64,000 bases of DNA from Kazachstania africana CBS 2517. Its lineage: Eukaryota > Ascomycota > Saccharomycetes > Saccharomycetales > Saccharomycetaceae. The position numbers were made by a program, and so were the translations under genes. The notes beneath the pieces were generated by a model. It worked only from the letters and a program-made list of their open reading frames with translations, had not been told where the DNA came from and searched no databases. Shown here one piece after another: positions 1-9,670 of this stretch. Numbering within the stretch: the first letter of the stretch is position 1; the number at the start of each line of letters is the position of its first letter. Location: positions 620,001 to 684,000 of the forward strand of contig NC_018940.1 in the NCBI RefSeq assembly GCF_000304475.1, read 5' to 3'.

Positions 1-1
1 G

Positions 2-1453
2 CAATGCACTTTTTGGGAAAATAATGACGGTTTGTGTTTCAGCAGAAGCTGTGCTATTGACGTTGTCGAAGATTGGGATAAACTACCGGAGTACTGGCAA
101 CCAGAAGTCCTAGGAGGTGTCGAAAACGATCAAAATATTGTAGCTGAAGATAACGAAGCTAATTTCTTAAACCAATTATGTGAGGGTACTAATGGTATCA
201 ATGAACTACAAAAAGACAGAGATCTCAATTATTTTGATATTAACGATTTTACGAGCAAAGATGCCGTCCTGGTAGATCTATCCAAGAACCCTGAGAGATT
301 TACTGGCTATGGTGGTCAACAAGCAGGTCAAATATGGACGAGTATATATGGTGAAAATTGTTTCTCTACCGAAAATGAAGAAGAGAGATGCTTGGCTAAA
401 GACGCTTTTTACAGAATCGTTTCTGGGTTACACGCTTCTATTGGTACGCATTTATCAAATGATCATTTGGATACAGAAACTGGCGAGTGGGGACCTGATT
501 TAGATCTATTTATGGCCAGAGTTGGTAATTTCCCTGAAAGAGTTTCCAACATCTATTTTAATTATGCCATAGTTGCTAAGGCCCTATGGAAAATCAATCC
601 ATACATGAAAGAATTAAATTTCTGTAGTAGCTATAATAATGACGTTAAGTCCAAATTTGTTAACATTGTTTCAAGATTAGAAAGCAAGATATTTGATGAA
701 GATCTTATGTTCAAAGATGATGTTACTTCCACTTTAAAGGACGACTTCAGAAACCGTTTCAAGAACGTTACCAAGATTATGGATTGTGTTCATTGTGATA
801 GATGTAAGCTATGGGGAAAAGTACAAACCACTGGTTACGCAACAAGTTTGAAGATCTTATTTGACTTGGATGAAGCCGATGAAGAAACCAAGCAAAAAGT
901 CGTTGATGGTCTAACAAAATACGAATTGATTGCTTTATTAAACACCTTTGATAGATTATCCAAATCTATTGAATCTATCAACAATTTTGAAAAGATGTAT
1001 AATGACCGTTTTGACAGTGAAAATAACAAATTAGAATCATTCTTCAATAAGAACAATTTCTTCAAATTGCTACAGAAGGCAACAGAATCTATTCGTAATA
1101 CTATTAATAGTAGCATTAACGGCACCAATAATGTTGTGGTGTCAGAAGAAAAGGAAAATGATGATTTAATTGAAAATGATGCTACTAACTTCAATGATTT
1201 GAAAATGCCAAAGAAAAAGAAGTTAAATAACTCCCGTAACAGTAATGAAGATGTTTGGAGCAATGCTTGGAATGCCGAATTGCACAACGTCGCCGAAGCT
1301 TTAAGATTTATTTGGAGGAGCTACTTAGATCTACCAAAAAATCTATGGAACCTCATTTTGTCCAACTCTATAAAGTTATGGAATGCATTTGTCGGTGTCT
1401 CTAATTATATTAAAGAAGATGAAGATGCGAACATGTACAAATTGAACATATAA
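2..1453 (+). CDS. ERO1: ERO1, ER thiol oxidase (5' end outside window)
   Basis: Ero1 is the FAD-dependent oxidase of the ER lumen that reoxidises protein disulfide isomerase and so drives disulfide formation. The frame is open from base 2, so the signal peptide and the first part of the protein lie left of the window; 483 residues are visible. The first visible residues carry the cysteine pattern C-x9-C-x4-C of the shuttle and regulatory disulfide region. The FAD-binding stretch TGYGGQQAGQIW lies at bases 302-337. The active-site motif CVHCDRC lies at bases 785-805, its last two cysteines being the catalytic pair. The hydrophilic insert and the C-terminal membrane-associated tail match the yeast family rather than animal Ero1. 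TAF13 is convergent, 123 bp away. Identity is certain by eye; only the N-terminus is missing. Confidence 0.96.
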   Translation, partial: QCTFWENNDGLCFSRSCAIDVVEDWDKLPEYWQPEVLGGVENDQNIVAEDNEANFLNQLCEGTNGINELQKDRDLNYFDINDFTSKDAVLVDLSKNPERFTGYGGQQAGQIWTSIYGENCFSTENEEERCLAKDAFYRIVSGLHASIGTHLSNDHLDTETGEWGPDLDLFMARVGNFPERVSNIYFNYAIVAKALWKINPYMKELNFCSSYNNDVKSKFVNIVSRLESKIFDEDLMFKDDVTSTLKDDFRNRFKNVTKIMDCVHCDRCKLWGKVQTTGYATSLKILFDLDEADEETKQKVVDGLTKYELIALLNTFDRLSKSIESINNFEKMYNDRFDSENNKLESFFNKNNFFKLLQKATESIRNTINSSINGTNNVVVSEEKENDDLIENDATNFNDLKMPKKKKLNNSRNSNEDVWSNAWNAELHNVAEALRFIWRSYLDLPKNLWNLILSNSIKLWNAFVGVSNYIKEDEDANMYKLNI

Positions 1454-1576
1454 TGAACTTTTTCCTCCTCCAATGATCCATTTTTATTGTCTTTTTTTTC
1501 GTATGTATGATAGAGTAATCGAACTAAATATGTCTAAATAAATTAAATGCCAATAACATAAACTTAAAAAGTGGAC

Positions 1577-2083
1577 TTACTCTGCATCGTCTTTATTGTT
1601 CTTCGAAGTCTTCGCAGCAGTTGCCTTGACCTTCCCTCCAGTTTTTGCCGCATCCTTTCTTTTAGGCCTTACACTAGCGTTTTCTTCCTCATTGGCAGCT
1701 CCTTCAATATCATTATCTTCATCATCATCTTCAAATTCGTTATCCTGTCCTCTGTACCTCTTCAAAGACTGGTTGTCTGTTTCATTAAACTGCTTTTTAG
1801 CTTCTATAATGACTTTATTCGTGGCAATCAGTTCTTCTGCCCTTGCTAATTTGATTGGGTCCTTTCGTATGGCAAATCTGAAATCTTCTAATTTAATCTT
1901 ATTCCTACTCGAATTTTGAGAAGTTTGTGAAGCTGTAGCGCATATATCAACTAGATACTGCGAAACCAACTCGTCTATACATTGTACTGTTTCAGTTAGT
2001 GGTTGAGGAACATCACCATAAGCGTATAGTAATGAACTTATATCCTTACTGAAGAGATTCGTTCTCTTTAACCGTCTAGACAT
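1577..2083 (-). CDS. TAF13: TAF13, TFIID subunit
   Basis: This is a 168-residue protein, almost the same length as S. cerevisiae Taf13 (about 167). It is a TFIID subunit whose histone fold pairs with Taf11 during RNA polymerase II preinitiation-complex assembly in the nucleus. The histone-fold region covers about residues 10-100, with the conserved blocks LLYAYGDVPQPL, DELVSQYLVDIC and LEDFRFAIRKDPIKLARAEE. The tail after residue 115 is low-complexity, first acidic and then lysine-rich, as in the family. The start is the ATG that gives the family-typical N-terminus MSRRLKRTN. The gene converges on ERO1 and its promoter lies in the 687-bp gap shared with the following oxidoreductase gene. Confidence 0.96.
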   Translation of the reverse strand: MSRRLKRTNLFSKDISSLLYAYGDVPQPLTETVQCIDELVSQYLVDICATASQTSQNSSRNKIKLEDFRFAIRKDPIKLARAEELIATNKVIIEAKKQFNETDNQSLKRYRGQDNEFEDDDEDNDIEGAANEEENASVRPKRKDAAKTGGKVKATAAKTSKNNKDDAE

Positions 2084-2770
2084 GTACTTAAATTGTAGTT
2101 TAATTGCAGTTTTTAAAGTAGTATTCTGTTAATGTAATTCTTTTCTGATAATCGGAATCGCAATTCCATATCCAGTTGAAAAAGTACACTTCGGCTTCCT
2201 CTTTAGATTATAGAAAACTTTGTCACGTTATTCTACAATAAGTCCTGTTAATATCACAGGAAGCCCAAGATTATGACAAGCAAATGATCTTAACAATATG
2301 TATTCTTATACGCAGCAGACTGTTCATACCGAAGTCCTGCTTAGAGGGTATGATAACAGTTTTACTAGAACACACCTGGCTCAAATCAATGATTTAGATC
2401 GGAGAACGGGGGGAATAAATGAACGTTTTGTACTGAAGAATGCTACTCTCCGACCACATATTACAAAGAAACTGTCACCCTCACTTCTTGGCTTTTATAA
2501 TGCCGAGCTTGTAGGCCCGACTATTATTAATTCTTGTATATTTCGTCATTTATTGTGCCAAACCCTGTGTCTCCAGATTGAGAAATCACCGTTTTACATC
2601 AGGTGATATGTTTTCGGGAATCATGGCCCCGACCGAGGCAAGGAATATGGAATTGGTCGAATATTGAAAGTTTATAAACTAGTCTAATCTGTCCTTTACT
2701 CATTTTGCATGCCCTTCTTAGCTAATTCTACTTTAACCAAGACAATCAATCATTGAACAAAATAGAGATA
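2084..2770. other. Intergenic: divergent promoter of TAF13 and the YMR315W-type gene
   Basis: This 687-bp gap separates two divergently transcribed genes. It includes an open frame of 102 codons at 2298-2606 (+) with no recognisable domain and no resemblance to a protein I know, which I regard as chance. The segment around 2400-2660 is slightly richer in G and C than the rest and contains several CGG or CCG triplets of the kind bound by zinc-cluster regulators, but I cannot assign a factor. No tRNA or LTR was seen. Confidence 0.4.
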
Positions 2771-3823
2771 ATGTCCCCAGTTCTAAACGTTGCCGTTGTA
2801 GGTACAGGTATCTTCGCCAAGGATGGTCATTTACCCGTGTATTCTGCTCATCCAGATAAATTTAACGTCGTTGCTGCTTTTAACAGAACTAAGAGTAAGG
2901 CTTTAGACTTTGCTAAGGCTGCTGGTGTACCTGAGGAGAAAGTGTACGATACAATTGAGGAAGTTATGAATGATAAGAATGTCACTTACATTGATGGTTT
3001 ACTACCTGTTCAATTGAATCCAACCCTTGTTAAAAAGGCAATTGAAGCTGGAAAGCCAATACTTTTAGAAAAACCAATTGCCGCTAACATGGCTCAAGCT
3101 AGAGAAGTTGTTGAATTAGCCGAAAAGACAGATTTGCCTATTGCTATCGCTGAAAACTGGTCCTATTTAGAATGTATCGATGTTGCTAAAAAGCATATAC
3201 AAAGAATAGGCCCTGTTGTTGCTTTTACACACAATTCAACTGGTCCTTTTGTGAAAAATAACAAGTACTTGGCGACAACCTGGAGACAAAATCCTGAACA
3301 TATTGGTGGATTTTTATCCGATGGTGGTGTTCATCAATTAGCCCTTGTGACCGCCTTAGTCGGTGACATAGACACTGTTTCTGCTCACACTGCACAAGTT
3401 CGTAAGGAATCCGGAGATTGTGATATCGTCTTTTCTACTGTCACTGTTAAAGACAGTGGTATCATCGGTACTTTCACTTATGGTTCAGCTTTCGGTGCCA
3501 CCGAAAAATCTGTCTATTTGAAAATCTATGGTAAAAACGGTAATGTAACTGTGGATTTATCTGATAAGACTGCCCCTGTAGTTAAAGTGAGAGTAGGAGA
3601 CTGTGCTGAAAACGCACAAGATGAAGAGATTTACCCAATCGACCAAGATTCTTCATTTGGTGTTCAAGCTGAATTCTTGAACTTCCATGAAGCTGTCGCT
3701 AAGAACGATAAATCTTTGTTAGTTAGCACTCCAAGGGTGGCATTCCATCACTTAGCGTGTGTCGCAGCCTTTTTAGAATCTTCTGATAAGAAGGGTGATA
3801 ACGTTAAAGTGGAAAGACTTTAA
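2771..3823 (+). CDS. YMR315W: YMR315W-type NADP(H) oxidoreductase (Gfo/Idh/MocA family)
   Basis: The protein has 350 residues, like S. cerevisiae YMR315W (about 349), a cytosolic oxidoreductase linked to NADPH supply. The N-terminal Rossmann fold starts VAVVGTGIFAKDGH (residues 7-20), a GxG-type dinucleotide-binding loop followed by the helix. The family motif EKP (residues 100-102, in LLEKPIAANM), whose lysine contacts nicotinamide or substrate, is intact. The C-terminal half, with a GGVHQ stretch and a beta-sheet domain, fits GFO_IDH_MocA_C. I chose the ATG at 2771; the frame extends 18 bases further up only through a TTG codon. Natural substrate is not established for the family member. 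Codon use is biased, suggesting good expression. Confidence 0.9.
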   Translation: MSPVLNVAVVGTGIFAKDGHLPVYSAHPDKFNVVAAFNRTKSKALDFAKAAGVPEEKVYDTIEEVMNDKNVTYIDGLLPVQLNPTLVKKAIEAGKPILLEKPIAANMAQAREVVELAEKTDLPIAIAENWSYLECIDVAKKHIQRIGPVVAFTHNSTGPFVKNNKYLATTWRQNPEHIGGFLSDGGVHQLALVTALVGDIDTVSAHTAQVRKESGDCDIVFSTVTVKDSGIIGTFTYGSAFGATEKSVYLKIYGKNGNVTVDLSDKTAPVVKVRVGDCAENAQDEEIYPIDQDSSFGVQAEFLNFHEAVAKNDKSLLVSTPRVAFHHLACVAAFLESSDKKGDNVKVERL

Positions 3824-3883
3824 GTTGACTTAGTTACAAATGCGTATATAGAAAAGTTTTTATAGAAGTTCTTCTATTTCAAA

Positions 3884-5606
3884 TTATCTCTTATTCAGGA
3901 TTTTCTTTAGATTCTTGCTTTGTAAAGCACTCGCTGCTGCATTATGTTGTGCTATTTTCTTACTTCTCCCAGTACCTTCAGAGAGAAAAGTACCCACTCC
4001 CATTATTCTACATGTAGTATGAAACTCTCCAGAGTCGGTTTCTTCGACCAGATACTCTGGGTAGCAATCACACTTTGCAAGAAGTGTATGCAATTTCGAC
4101 GATGCTTCCTTATCATAATGTTGAGCACCTTTTTTCGACGAGTATTTGGAAGTTCCATCATTACTATTACGCTGACGCAACGAGCTATTTTGGGTCCTTG
4201 ACGATCTATCCCTATTATTAGCATCTAACGCTGGATCTAAAAACATGGGTTTACTTTTTGTTCTTATATTTCTTTTTGCTGTGTCTCTATTGCCTTTAGA
4301 AGGTTCATTAAACTTATTAGTTCTGTTAAAATCCTCATTTTTCTCTTTGTATTGTCTTGCACTACTATTGAATGTCTTAACACTGTTTGAGGTAGTGGCA
4401 GTTCTTCTTTCGGGAACTTTTTTCGATTTTGGTACTAAATTAGATAGATTTCTATAGTTCTCTTTCTTTTTTAATTTTTGTGTAGTTTGTCTTGGCTCAT
4501 TTCTTGGAGCAAACATTTCATCTTTATTTAATGAAGAAGCAGATGAAGGAGTTGATTCGTTGCTTATCTCGTGTGATGATAATTGTTCCAATAACTCAAA
4601 ATTACTTAGAGCATCCATAGCAGCCCTTTGCTCAGCGTCCTTGATATCAATTCCGGTTCCTTCCCCTAATATATACTCACCCAGTTCTACCCTCACATTA
4701 TATGGAGAGTTCTTAGACAGAATTCTATATGAGATTTTTTTTTGTAACACATTAAACTGTAGAATTTTGGCTAATTCGTTCTTGGCATTTTTATTGACGG
4801 ATTGCAATTGTGAAGTTTCGTCCACCAAATGTTCATTTGACAGCTCTTCGATCCAATTAGCAAGTTCTTCGAAGTCCACACCAAATCTATCAACCGCTAA
4901 AGCTCCAATATAAGCTTCCATACAGCCAGCATATTGCTTCTCTTTCTTTTCTTTCTTATTTAATGCAGCAGGAGGAATATTTTCAAGTAGTTTTTCTTTG
5001 AAGCCCAATTTTTCATAGAGTCTTTCCAAATTACTGTTGTTGATAATACACTGCTTCATTCTTGTCAAAGTAGCTTCGTTTGTATATGGATATTTTCTGT
5101 ATAGAACATAGGAAACTAATGCGTTCAACCAATTTTCACCAACAAATTGTAGACGTTCATTACACATGGCAATTCGTTGTTCTTCAGTCAAATTAACGTT
5201 ACTATTTATAAAGCTCTTATGTATAAAAGCCAACACTTCCAGAGGAGCGTCTGTTACAACAGGGTATTCGATGTGGCCTCCTAAAGGTGACGAATTTTCA
5301 TCAAATTCATACTTCTTGAAAATCTCACCCATATCAAACACCGATCTTGCGTTTTTTACATGGTTTGCTGCAAGCATCTGGGCATGTGACAGCGGCAAGC
5401 ACAGGATAGACCAGTGGACTTGTTCCAATAAATTTATCAATGGTATTGCCATTTTTGGATAGTTCGCTCAATTCCTCTTGAGAAAGTGCGAGTTCATATA
5501 TGGTATTCATGGAGTGCTTTAGTTGCAAACATGCATTTCGGAGCTTATAAAATGTTCTAACATTCTCAGCTGTCTTATCAATAGACCGTGATTTAGGAGT
5601 GCCCAT
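3884..5606 (-). pseudogene. DCR1 paralogue: frameshifted and catalytically degenerate Dicer-type RNase III
   Basis: The gene is read in two overlapping frames. Frame A (5606 down to 5334) gives an N-terminal region matching residues 13-69 of the intact DCR1 at 9671. Frame B (5452 down to 3884, 522 codons) gives the RNase III domain (about residues 60-210), a first dsRBD (about 220-290), a long basic linker and a second dsRBD (about 448-520). A single +1 shift joins them between 5381 and 5414. Two dsRBDs mark it as Dcr1-type, not Rnt1. The catalytic motif NERLEFLGD reads NERLQFVGE (Glu to Gln, Asp to Glu), and the second motif reads YAGCMEA instead of YADCVEA (Asp to Gly). Only one of the four metal-binding carboxylates (Glu179) remains. 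So it should not cleave dsRNA, yet the remaining frame is fully open. It is either a decaying duplicate or a retained dsRNA-binding protein starting at 5452. A sequencing error could explain the shift but not the three substitutions. Confidence 0.8.
5381..5414 (-). other. Frameshift interval in the degenerate DCR1 copy
   Basis: Alignment by eye with the intact paralogue places the switch from frame A to frame B between the Ser-Pro codons at 5420-5415 and the Gln-Met codons starting at 5380. The 34-nt interval equals 11 codons plus one base, so it carries both about 11 extra residues and a +1 shift. None of the known yeast +1 slippery heptamers (CUU-AGG-C, CUU-AGU-U, GCG-AGU-U) is present here. 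There is no GTATGT or TACTAAC, so an intron is also not supported. Confidence 0.7.
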
Positions 5607-6315
5607 TAGTACAGAATTCGTTATCGATGTGCTGAAATCTTATTGTTACAGTTCAAACTTTTTCGACTGCTATATGTGACAAAATGTAATGAATGTTGTG
5701 AGAAAAATGTTTCAGTCGCTGATTATCAACTGTAATACGTATTTTTACCCTATCAATTATTGGTATTCTTCAACCTCGAAGAATACTGGCTGTAAGGTTC
5801 TACAGTTGTCTCTTAAGGTGTATATCCTTTTCGTTGATACGCTCATTGTTCGGTATAAACTTTTTTTCGTCTTTCTTATGTTTCTAGAAATGACAGACAC
5901 TTGAATAAAAGGAATATTGCTCTGATAACAACAATCTAGTCATAAAAAGATATCCAAATGTATCTATATATTTGGTGGTGATTGTTATGTAATTCTATCA
6001 AGAGAAAGTAAGATAGTAAAAGTAGAAAAGAAACATTGGTTTGCTAAGCAGCATAATTGCCAAAATAGCGGTAAAACTTCATCCCTGGTGAAGAACTAGA
6101 ATGGAATATAGAACTGAGTTTACATGATATAGTCATACCACATATAATATACGATGAGGTCTCGTGCTAAAAAATTATTATTTCAAAAGAATAATGTTAC
6201 TGATATATTGGAGGGCACTTATATCAGCAGCCTTTTGTGTTCTCTTTTTATGTGACTTATGAAATAAAAGTCTCGAAATAGAATATATACATACATATAA
6301 CTCCAAGTTGAACAA
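5607..6315. other. Intergenic: upstream of the degenerate DCR1 copy, downstream of the zinc-cluster gene
   Basis: The gap is 709 bp of AT-rich sequence. A 71-codon frame at 5689-5904 (+) has no recognisable content and is taken as chance. A stretch near 6270-6300 of alternating AT is probably part of the 3' end of the zinc-cluster gene. No RNA gene, LTR or conserved promoter box was recognised. Confidence 0.4.
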
Positions 6316-8898
6316 TTATAAATTTGGTAACTCACCTAAACTATCGTCTATGATATTAGCAAAAAGATCGAAATTGGATTCTAGAAGGGCATTCAGCATG
6401 TCCTGGTCATTAAAAGAGAACACATTCTTGTTTGAAAAAGGTGTGGCTTCTCTCTGATTCAATTTTGCATTGCCAAAAAGATACTCCACACCTTCTAAAA
6501 GTGCCATATCAAGACTTTGTAATACGTCAGAATTCATTAAATAGTCATTGATAATATCGTCGTATCTTGGAGTAATGCCCCACTTCATACCTATCTTGTC
6601 AATAATACGATCAAAAGATTGACTTTTCACTGTTGCACCGTTCCAGAAACCGGTTACAGTACTAGATAACACATTGTTATCAATCATATACAGTAAGTAT
6701 CTAAGCATAAGCACAGCTTGCTGACAGCTGAAATAGGTACTTCCTAATTTATCGGATGCAGAATTAGTCAAAAGCTCTATCTGATTGCGAAGATTGTCCA
6801 TAACAGAAGTAACAAGTAGATCAGACACTTTTTTCTCATCATTATTCGAAGTAAGTCTTTTATTCTGCTGCTGCAGTTTTCTAAATTCACTTTTGAAGGA
6901 GAGCCTCATACAAAAGCCCATTTGGATAAGCCATATTTTTACCATAGTAAAAATTACCAGTTTATTCAAAGAGTACTCAAATTCTTCCTTGATACGAGAA
7001 GCGAGTTTTCCATTCAAGTAGTCCAGAATTATTCGTGCCAATTGTAGGTATTTTCTGATACATTCTATGGAAAACATATCGTAAAGTTCCTTATAGCTGC
7101 CCCAATCTTTAGCAGATTTCATTTCAAAATGTGCTGCTAATAGACTATAGGTAGACATAAGACTGCTTAAGCCAATCAAATTAACCGTCAAATTCTCAAC
7201 GAATTCTACGCTATTGATATCCACTTTTGCTCCTCTGAAATGCATATCTACATATTCCTTTTCAGAGGCATGGCCATTTACGAGATCAGAATAAGGAAAC
7301 TTCTGGCTCATGAAGTCGTTCAGTCTTTCAATGTTCTCTAACACATCGGCTAATGATGTTCCATTATTAATTGGTGCCAGGCTGTTCATTAGACGGACTA
7401 AGTTAATGTGGAACTCATATTTGTTTTTTTGAACGTTGAATAGTCTTCTGTCAAAGTCAGAGGCATGCCTGAAGCCTTTCATGAAATTTTTCGATAAATA
7501 GTCATCGCGATGGTCAAGCATGAAACATTTAAGTTGTTCATAATCTCTACAAGTTGATCCAGCGTCCTGCGTGATAATAAGTAACCTCAGTGACTGGAGA
7601 CTAATCCACAATCTTCTTCTAAAGATAAAAAAAGACTCTTCAAAGGCAGGATTGTTTTGAAACCTCGTAAAATATGAAGGATCTTGAAAAAGACCTAGTG
7701 TATTTGCTAGTTCAGTTACGCACTTTAAAGTTAAAATATCGTTGTGCATAGAATGTGTTGCTCCATTTTCTGGGTCCAAATATTCTGAAATGAAAATAAG
7801 AAGCATGCAACAAAGAATGTTCTCGTTTGTGAATTTGAATCCATTCAATAAAGATAACAATTTCTGGGAGAATATTACAAATTGCTTCGCCGTTTCTGAA
7901 GAATTGTTTTTAGTGTCATCTGATTTCTTGGTCAAAAGACTATCACTTCTCAAAGAAATTGATAAGATCAATAAGAAAATAACCAACGTTTCCAATTTTG
8001 GTCTTATGTTGGAGTTAAAAACCTTAATTTCGTAACGGTTACCTGGTATCTCGACCAAAATTTCAGATATTTTTCTTTCAAAAGAAGGTATATCAATTAA
8101 TGGGAAAAAGGGATAGATATTCTCGTAGAAGTTTTTTAGTAGTAAATTGATCTGCTGTTTATCCACTAATATTAATTCAACCTCTCTTAAAAGGGTCTTT
8201 ATGGAGGAAAGAAGATTTGGGTGCATAGTATCTTCGATTGTATATAGTGTGTTGAAATAGTCCAAAGGAAGTTGATTTGTCACATAATTATTGGATTTTT
8301 CAACCCACTTGGCTATGACAGTTTCTATGAAGGATAAAGGGCTTAGTTGATTTCCTAGTAGTTCATTAGAATATACAGTATCGTTTGATATCCCATTCAG
8401 TCTATATTGTAGATCAGCCATAGTGCTTCCATGCAGAAAAGCACAGAGAACCCTCTTGTATGGATCATGTTGAATCATAGAATGGCAACTGAGAGGCATG
8501 TCATAGTATGTAGTCGAGCCATACGTAACATAAGTGTCTCTTGGCTTCAATAAATCTAATCGAATGTCAATAGTAATATTTTTATGTTTAAAGTACTCCA
8601 GGTCGAACACGGTATTACCTAAATTATGGCTATGAAATGTAAGAGTACTGCCACTATCTATATTGCTGTTACCGTCGGTACTTATATCAGTAAAAGACGT
8701 GGACAGCTTTAAAGTATGGTTGGAAGAATCATCTGGTATGGTTATCTGGCTGGCATTCTCTGATTCGTAAGCGCAAACTTTACCATCTTTTTTGCATCTG
8801 TTACAATAAGGTCTGGCTTTATCACATTTCAACTTTCTACTCCTGCATTCCAAGCAAACGTAGCTGGGCCTTTGCTTTCTTTGACGTTTTTCCTGCAT
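6316..8898 (-). CDS. Zn2Cys6 zinc-cluster transcription factor, identity unassigned
   Basis: The 860-residue protein has an N-terminal fungal binuclear zinc cluster (about residues 15-43). The six cysteines follow C-x2-C-x6-C-x5-C-x2-C-x6-C in CLECRSRKLKCDKARPYC and the bases after it, and basic residues follow the first pair as in Gal4-type DNA-binding domains. The middle of the protein has the fungal-specific regulatory region, including YPFFPLIDIPSFE near residue 265, a block shared by many pleiotropic-drug-resistance-type factors. The C-terminus is Asn- and acid-rich and may be an activation domain. I cannot place it in a named S. cerevisiae orthologue. It sits between the two DCR1-type genes, in the same direction as the degenerate copy and divergent from the intact one, so it shares a 772-bp promoter region with intact DCR1. 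Any functional link to RNAi is only positional. Confidence 0.9.
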   Translation of the reverse strand: MQEKRQRKQRPSYVCLECRSRKLKCDKARPYCNRCKKDGKVCAYESENASQITIPDDSSNHTLKLSTSFTDISTDGNSNIDSGSTLTFHSHNLGNTVFDLEYFKHKNITIDIRLDLLKPRDTYVTYGSTTYYDMPLSCHSMIQHDPYKRVLCAFLHGSTMADLQYRLNGISNDTVYSNELLGNQLSPLSFIETVIAKWVEKSNNYVTNQLPLDYFNTLYTIEDTMHPNLLSSIKTLLREVELILVDKQQINLLLKNFYENIYPFFPLIDIPSFERKISEILVEIPGNRYEIKVFNSNIRPKLETLVIFLLILSISLRSDSLLTKKSDDTKNNSSETAKQFVIFSQKLLSLLNGFKFTNENILCCMLLIFISEYLDPENGATHSMHNDILTLKCVTELANTLGLFQDPSYFTRFQNNPAFEESFFIFRRRLWISLQSLRLLIITQDAGSTCRDYEQLKCFMLDHRDDYLSKNFMKGFRHASDFDRRLFNVQKNKYEFHINLVRLMNSLAPINNGTSLADVLENIERLNDFMSQKFPYSDLVNGHASEKEYVDMHFRGAKVDINSVEFVENLTVNLIGLSSLMSTYSLLAAHFEMKSAKDWGSYKELYDMFSIECIRKYLQLARIILDYLNGKLASRIKEEFEYSLNKLVIFTMVKIWLIQMGFCMRLSFKSEFRKLQQQNKRLTSNNDEKKVSDLLVTSVMDNLRNQIELLTNSASDKLGSTYFSCQQAVLMLRYLLYMIDNNVLSSTVTGFWNGATVKSQSFDRIIDKIGMKWGITPRYDDIINDYLMNSDVLQSLDMALLEGVEYLFGNAKLNQREATPFSNKNVFSFNDQDMLNALLESNFDLFANIIDDSLGELPNL

Positions 8899-9670
8899 CT
8901 TGTCGTAGTTATCTTCAAGTCAGTTCTGCATGAAGTAAGCTATCAATATTAGTATAGGTTATCAAATCTTTTGGAAATATTTGGAGGTATGGGTTTCACG
9001 CTCTTAAAAGTAAACTGAACTGATTACTTCTTTGGTGGAATCAACAGCGCTACGACACAATCTATAGATGTATTTAAGCATTAACTATTAGAGTATCTTA
9101 TTTGCCCATTTTATTCATGTAAAATAACTTGTACTCGCGGAATTTGTGTATTGTGAAAACACATGACAACCCAGTTATTGGGCTGAAAACCAGACATTTT
9201 ACCCTGTGGATTGTTTTATTATAGTGTGGAAAATTAAGACTCATGAATACACCGAGTATATATTGGTCATTACTGAGTTTCTTTGTAATGAATACTGTAA
9301 GCATCTAAAAGTTTGAGCTTCATCTCTTTTATTTTTAATTTTAGTTAGAGGTTAAAGAAAATTTGGGTTATAAGAGTGTATTTAAATTTGAATCAATTGT
9401 TGTAACATTGGCTAAAATTATGAAATAAATAATTTTCCAACTATATTACTTGAATTCTATCCAAATAATCCATAATAAATAAATCACGGGACAACATTAC
9501 TGTGTCTGTTCTCTTCTTGTCATGTATGTCACTGTTAGATATTTACCATATTGGATCTTTTCTTGTGCGAAAAATTCGTCGCATCGAATCTTGAAAAATG
9601 TATTCTACCTTTGGACCTTCATTTATATATGACTCGATTGTGAAAAATTGAATAAAGTACAAGGATAACC
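8899..9670. other. Intergenic: divergent promoter of the zinc-cluster gene and DCR1
   Basis: These 772 bp drive two genes in opposite directions. The sequence is AT-rich. A 68-codon frame at 9098-9304 (-) looks like chance. A TATA-like segment (atatatga) lies about 45 bp before the DCR1 start. I recognise no further factor sites. Confidence 0.4.

Noticed and set aside
2298..2606. 102-codon frame with an ATG between TAF13 and the YMR315W-type gene
   Set aside because: It has no recognisable domain or homologue, lies in a divergent promoter, and such lengths occur by chance.
3884..5606. Reading this gene as RNT1
   Set aside because: It has a second C-terminal dsRBD like the neighbour at 9671, whereas Rnt1 has one, and its catalytic acids are missing although RNT1 is needed for rRNA processing.
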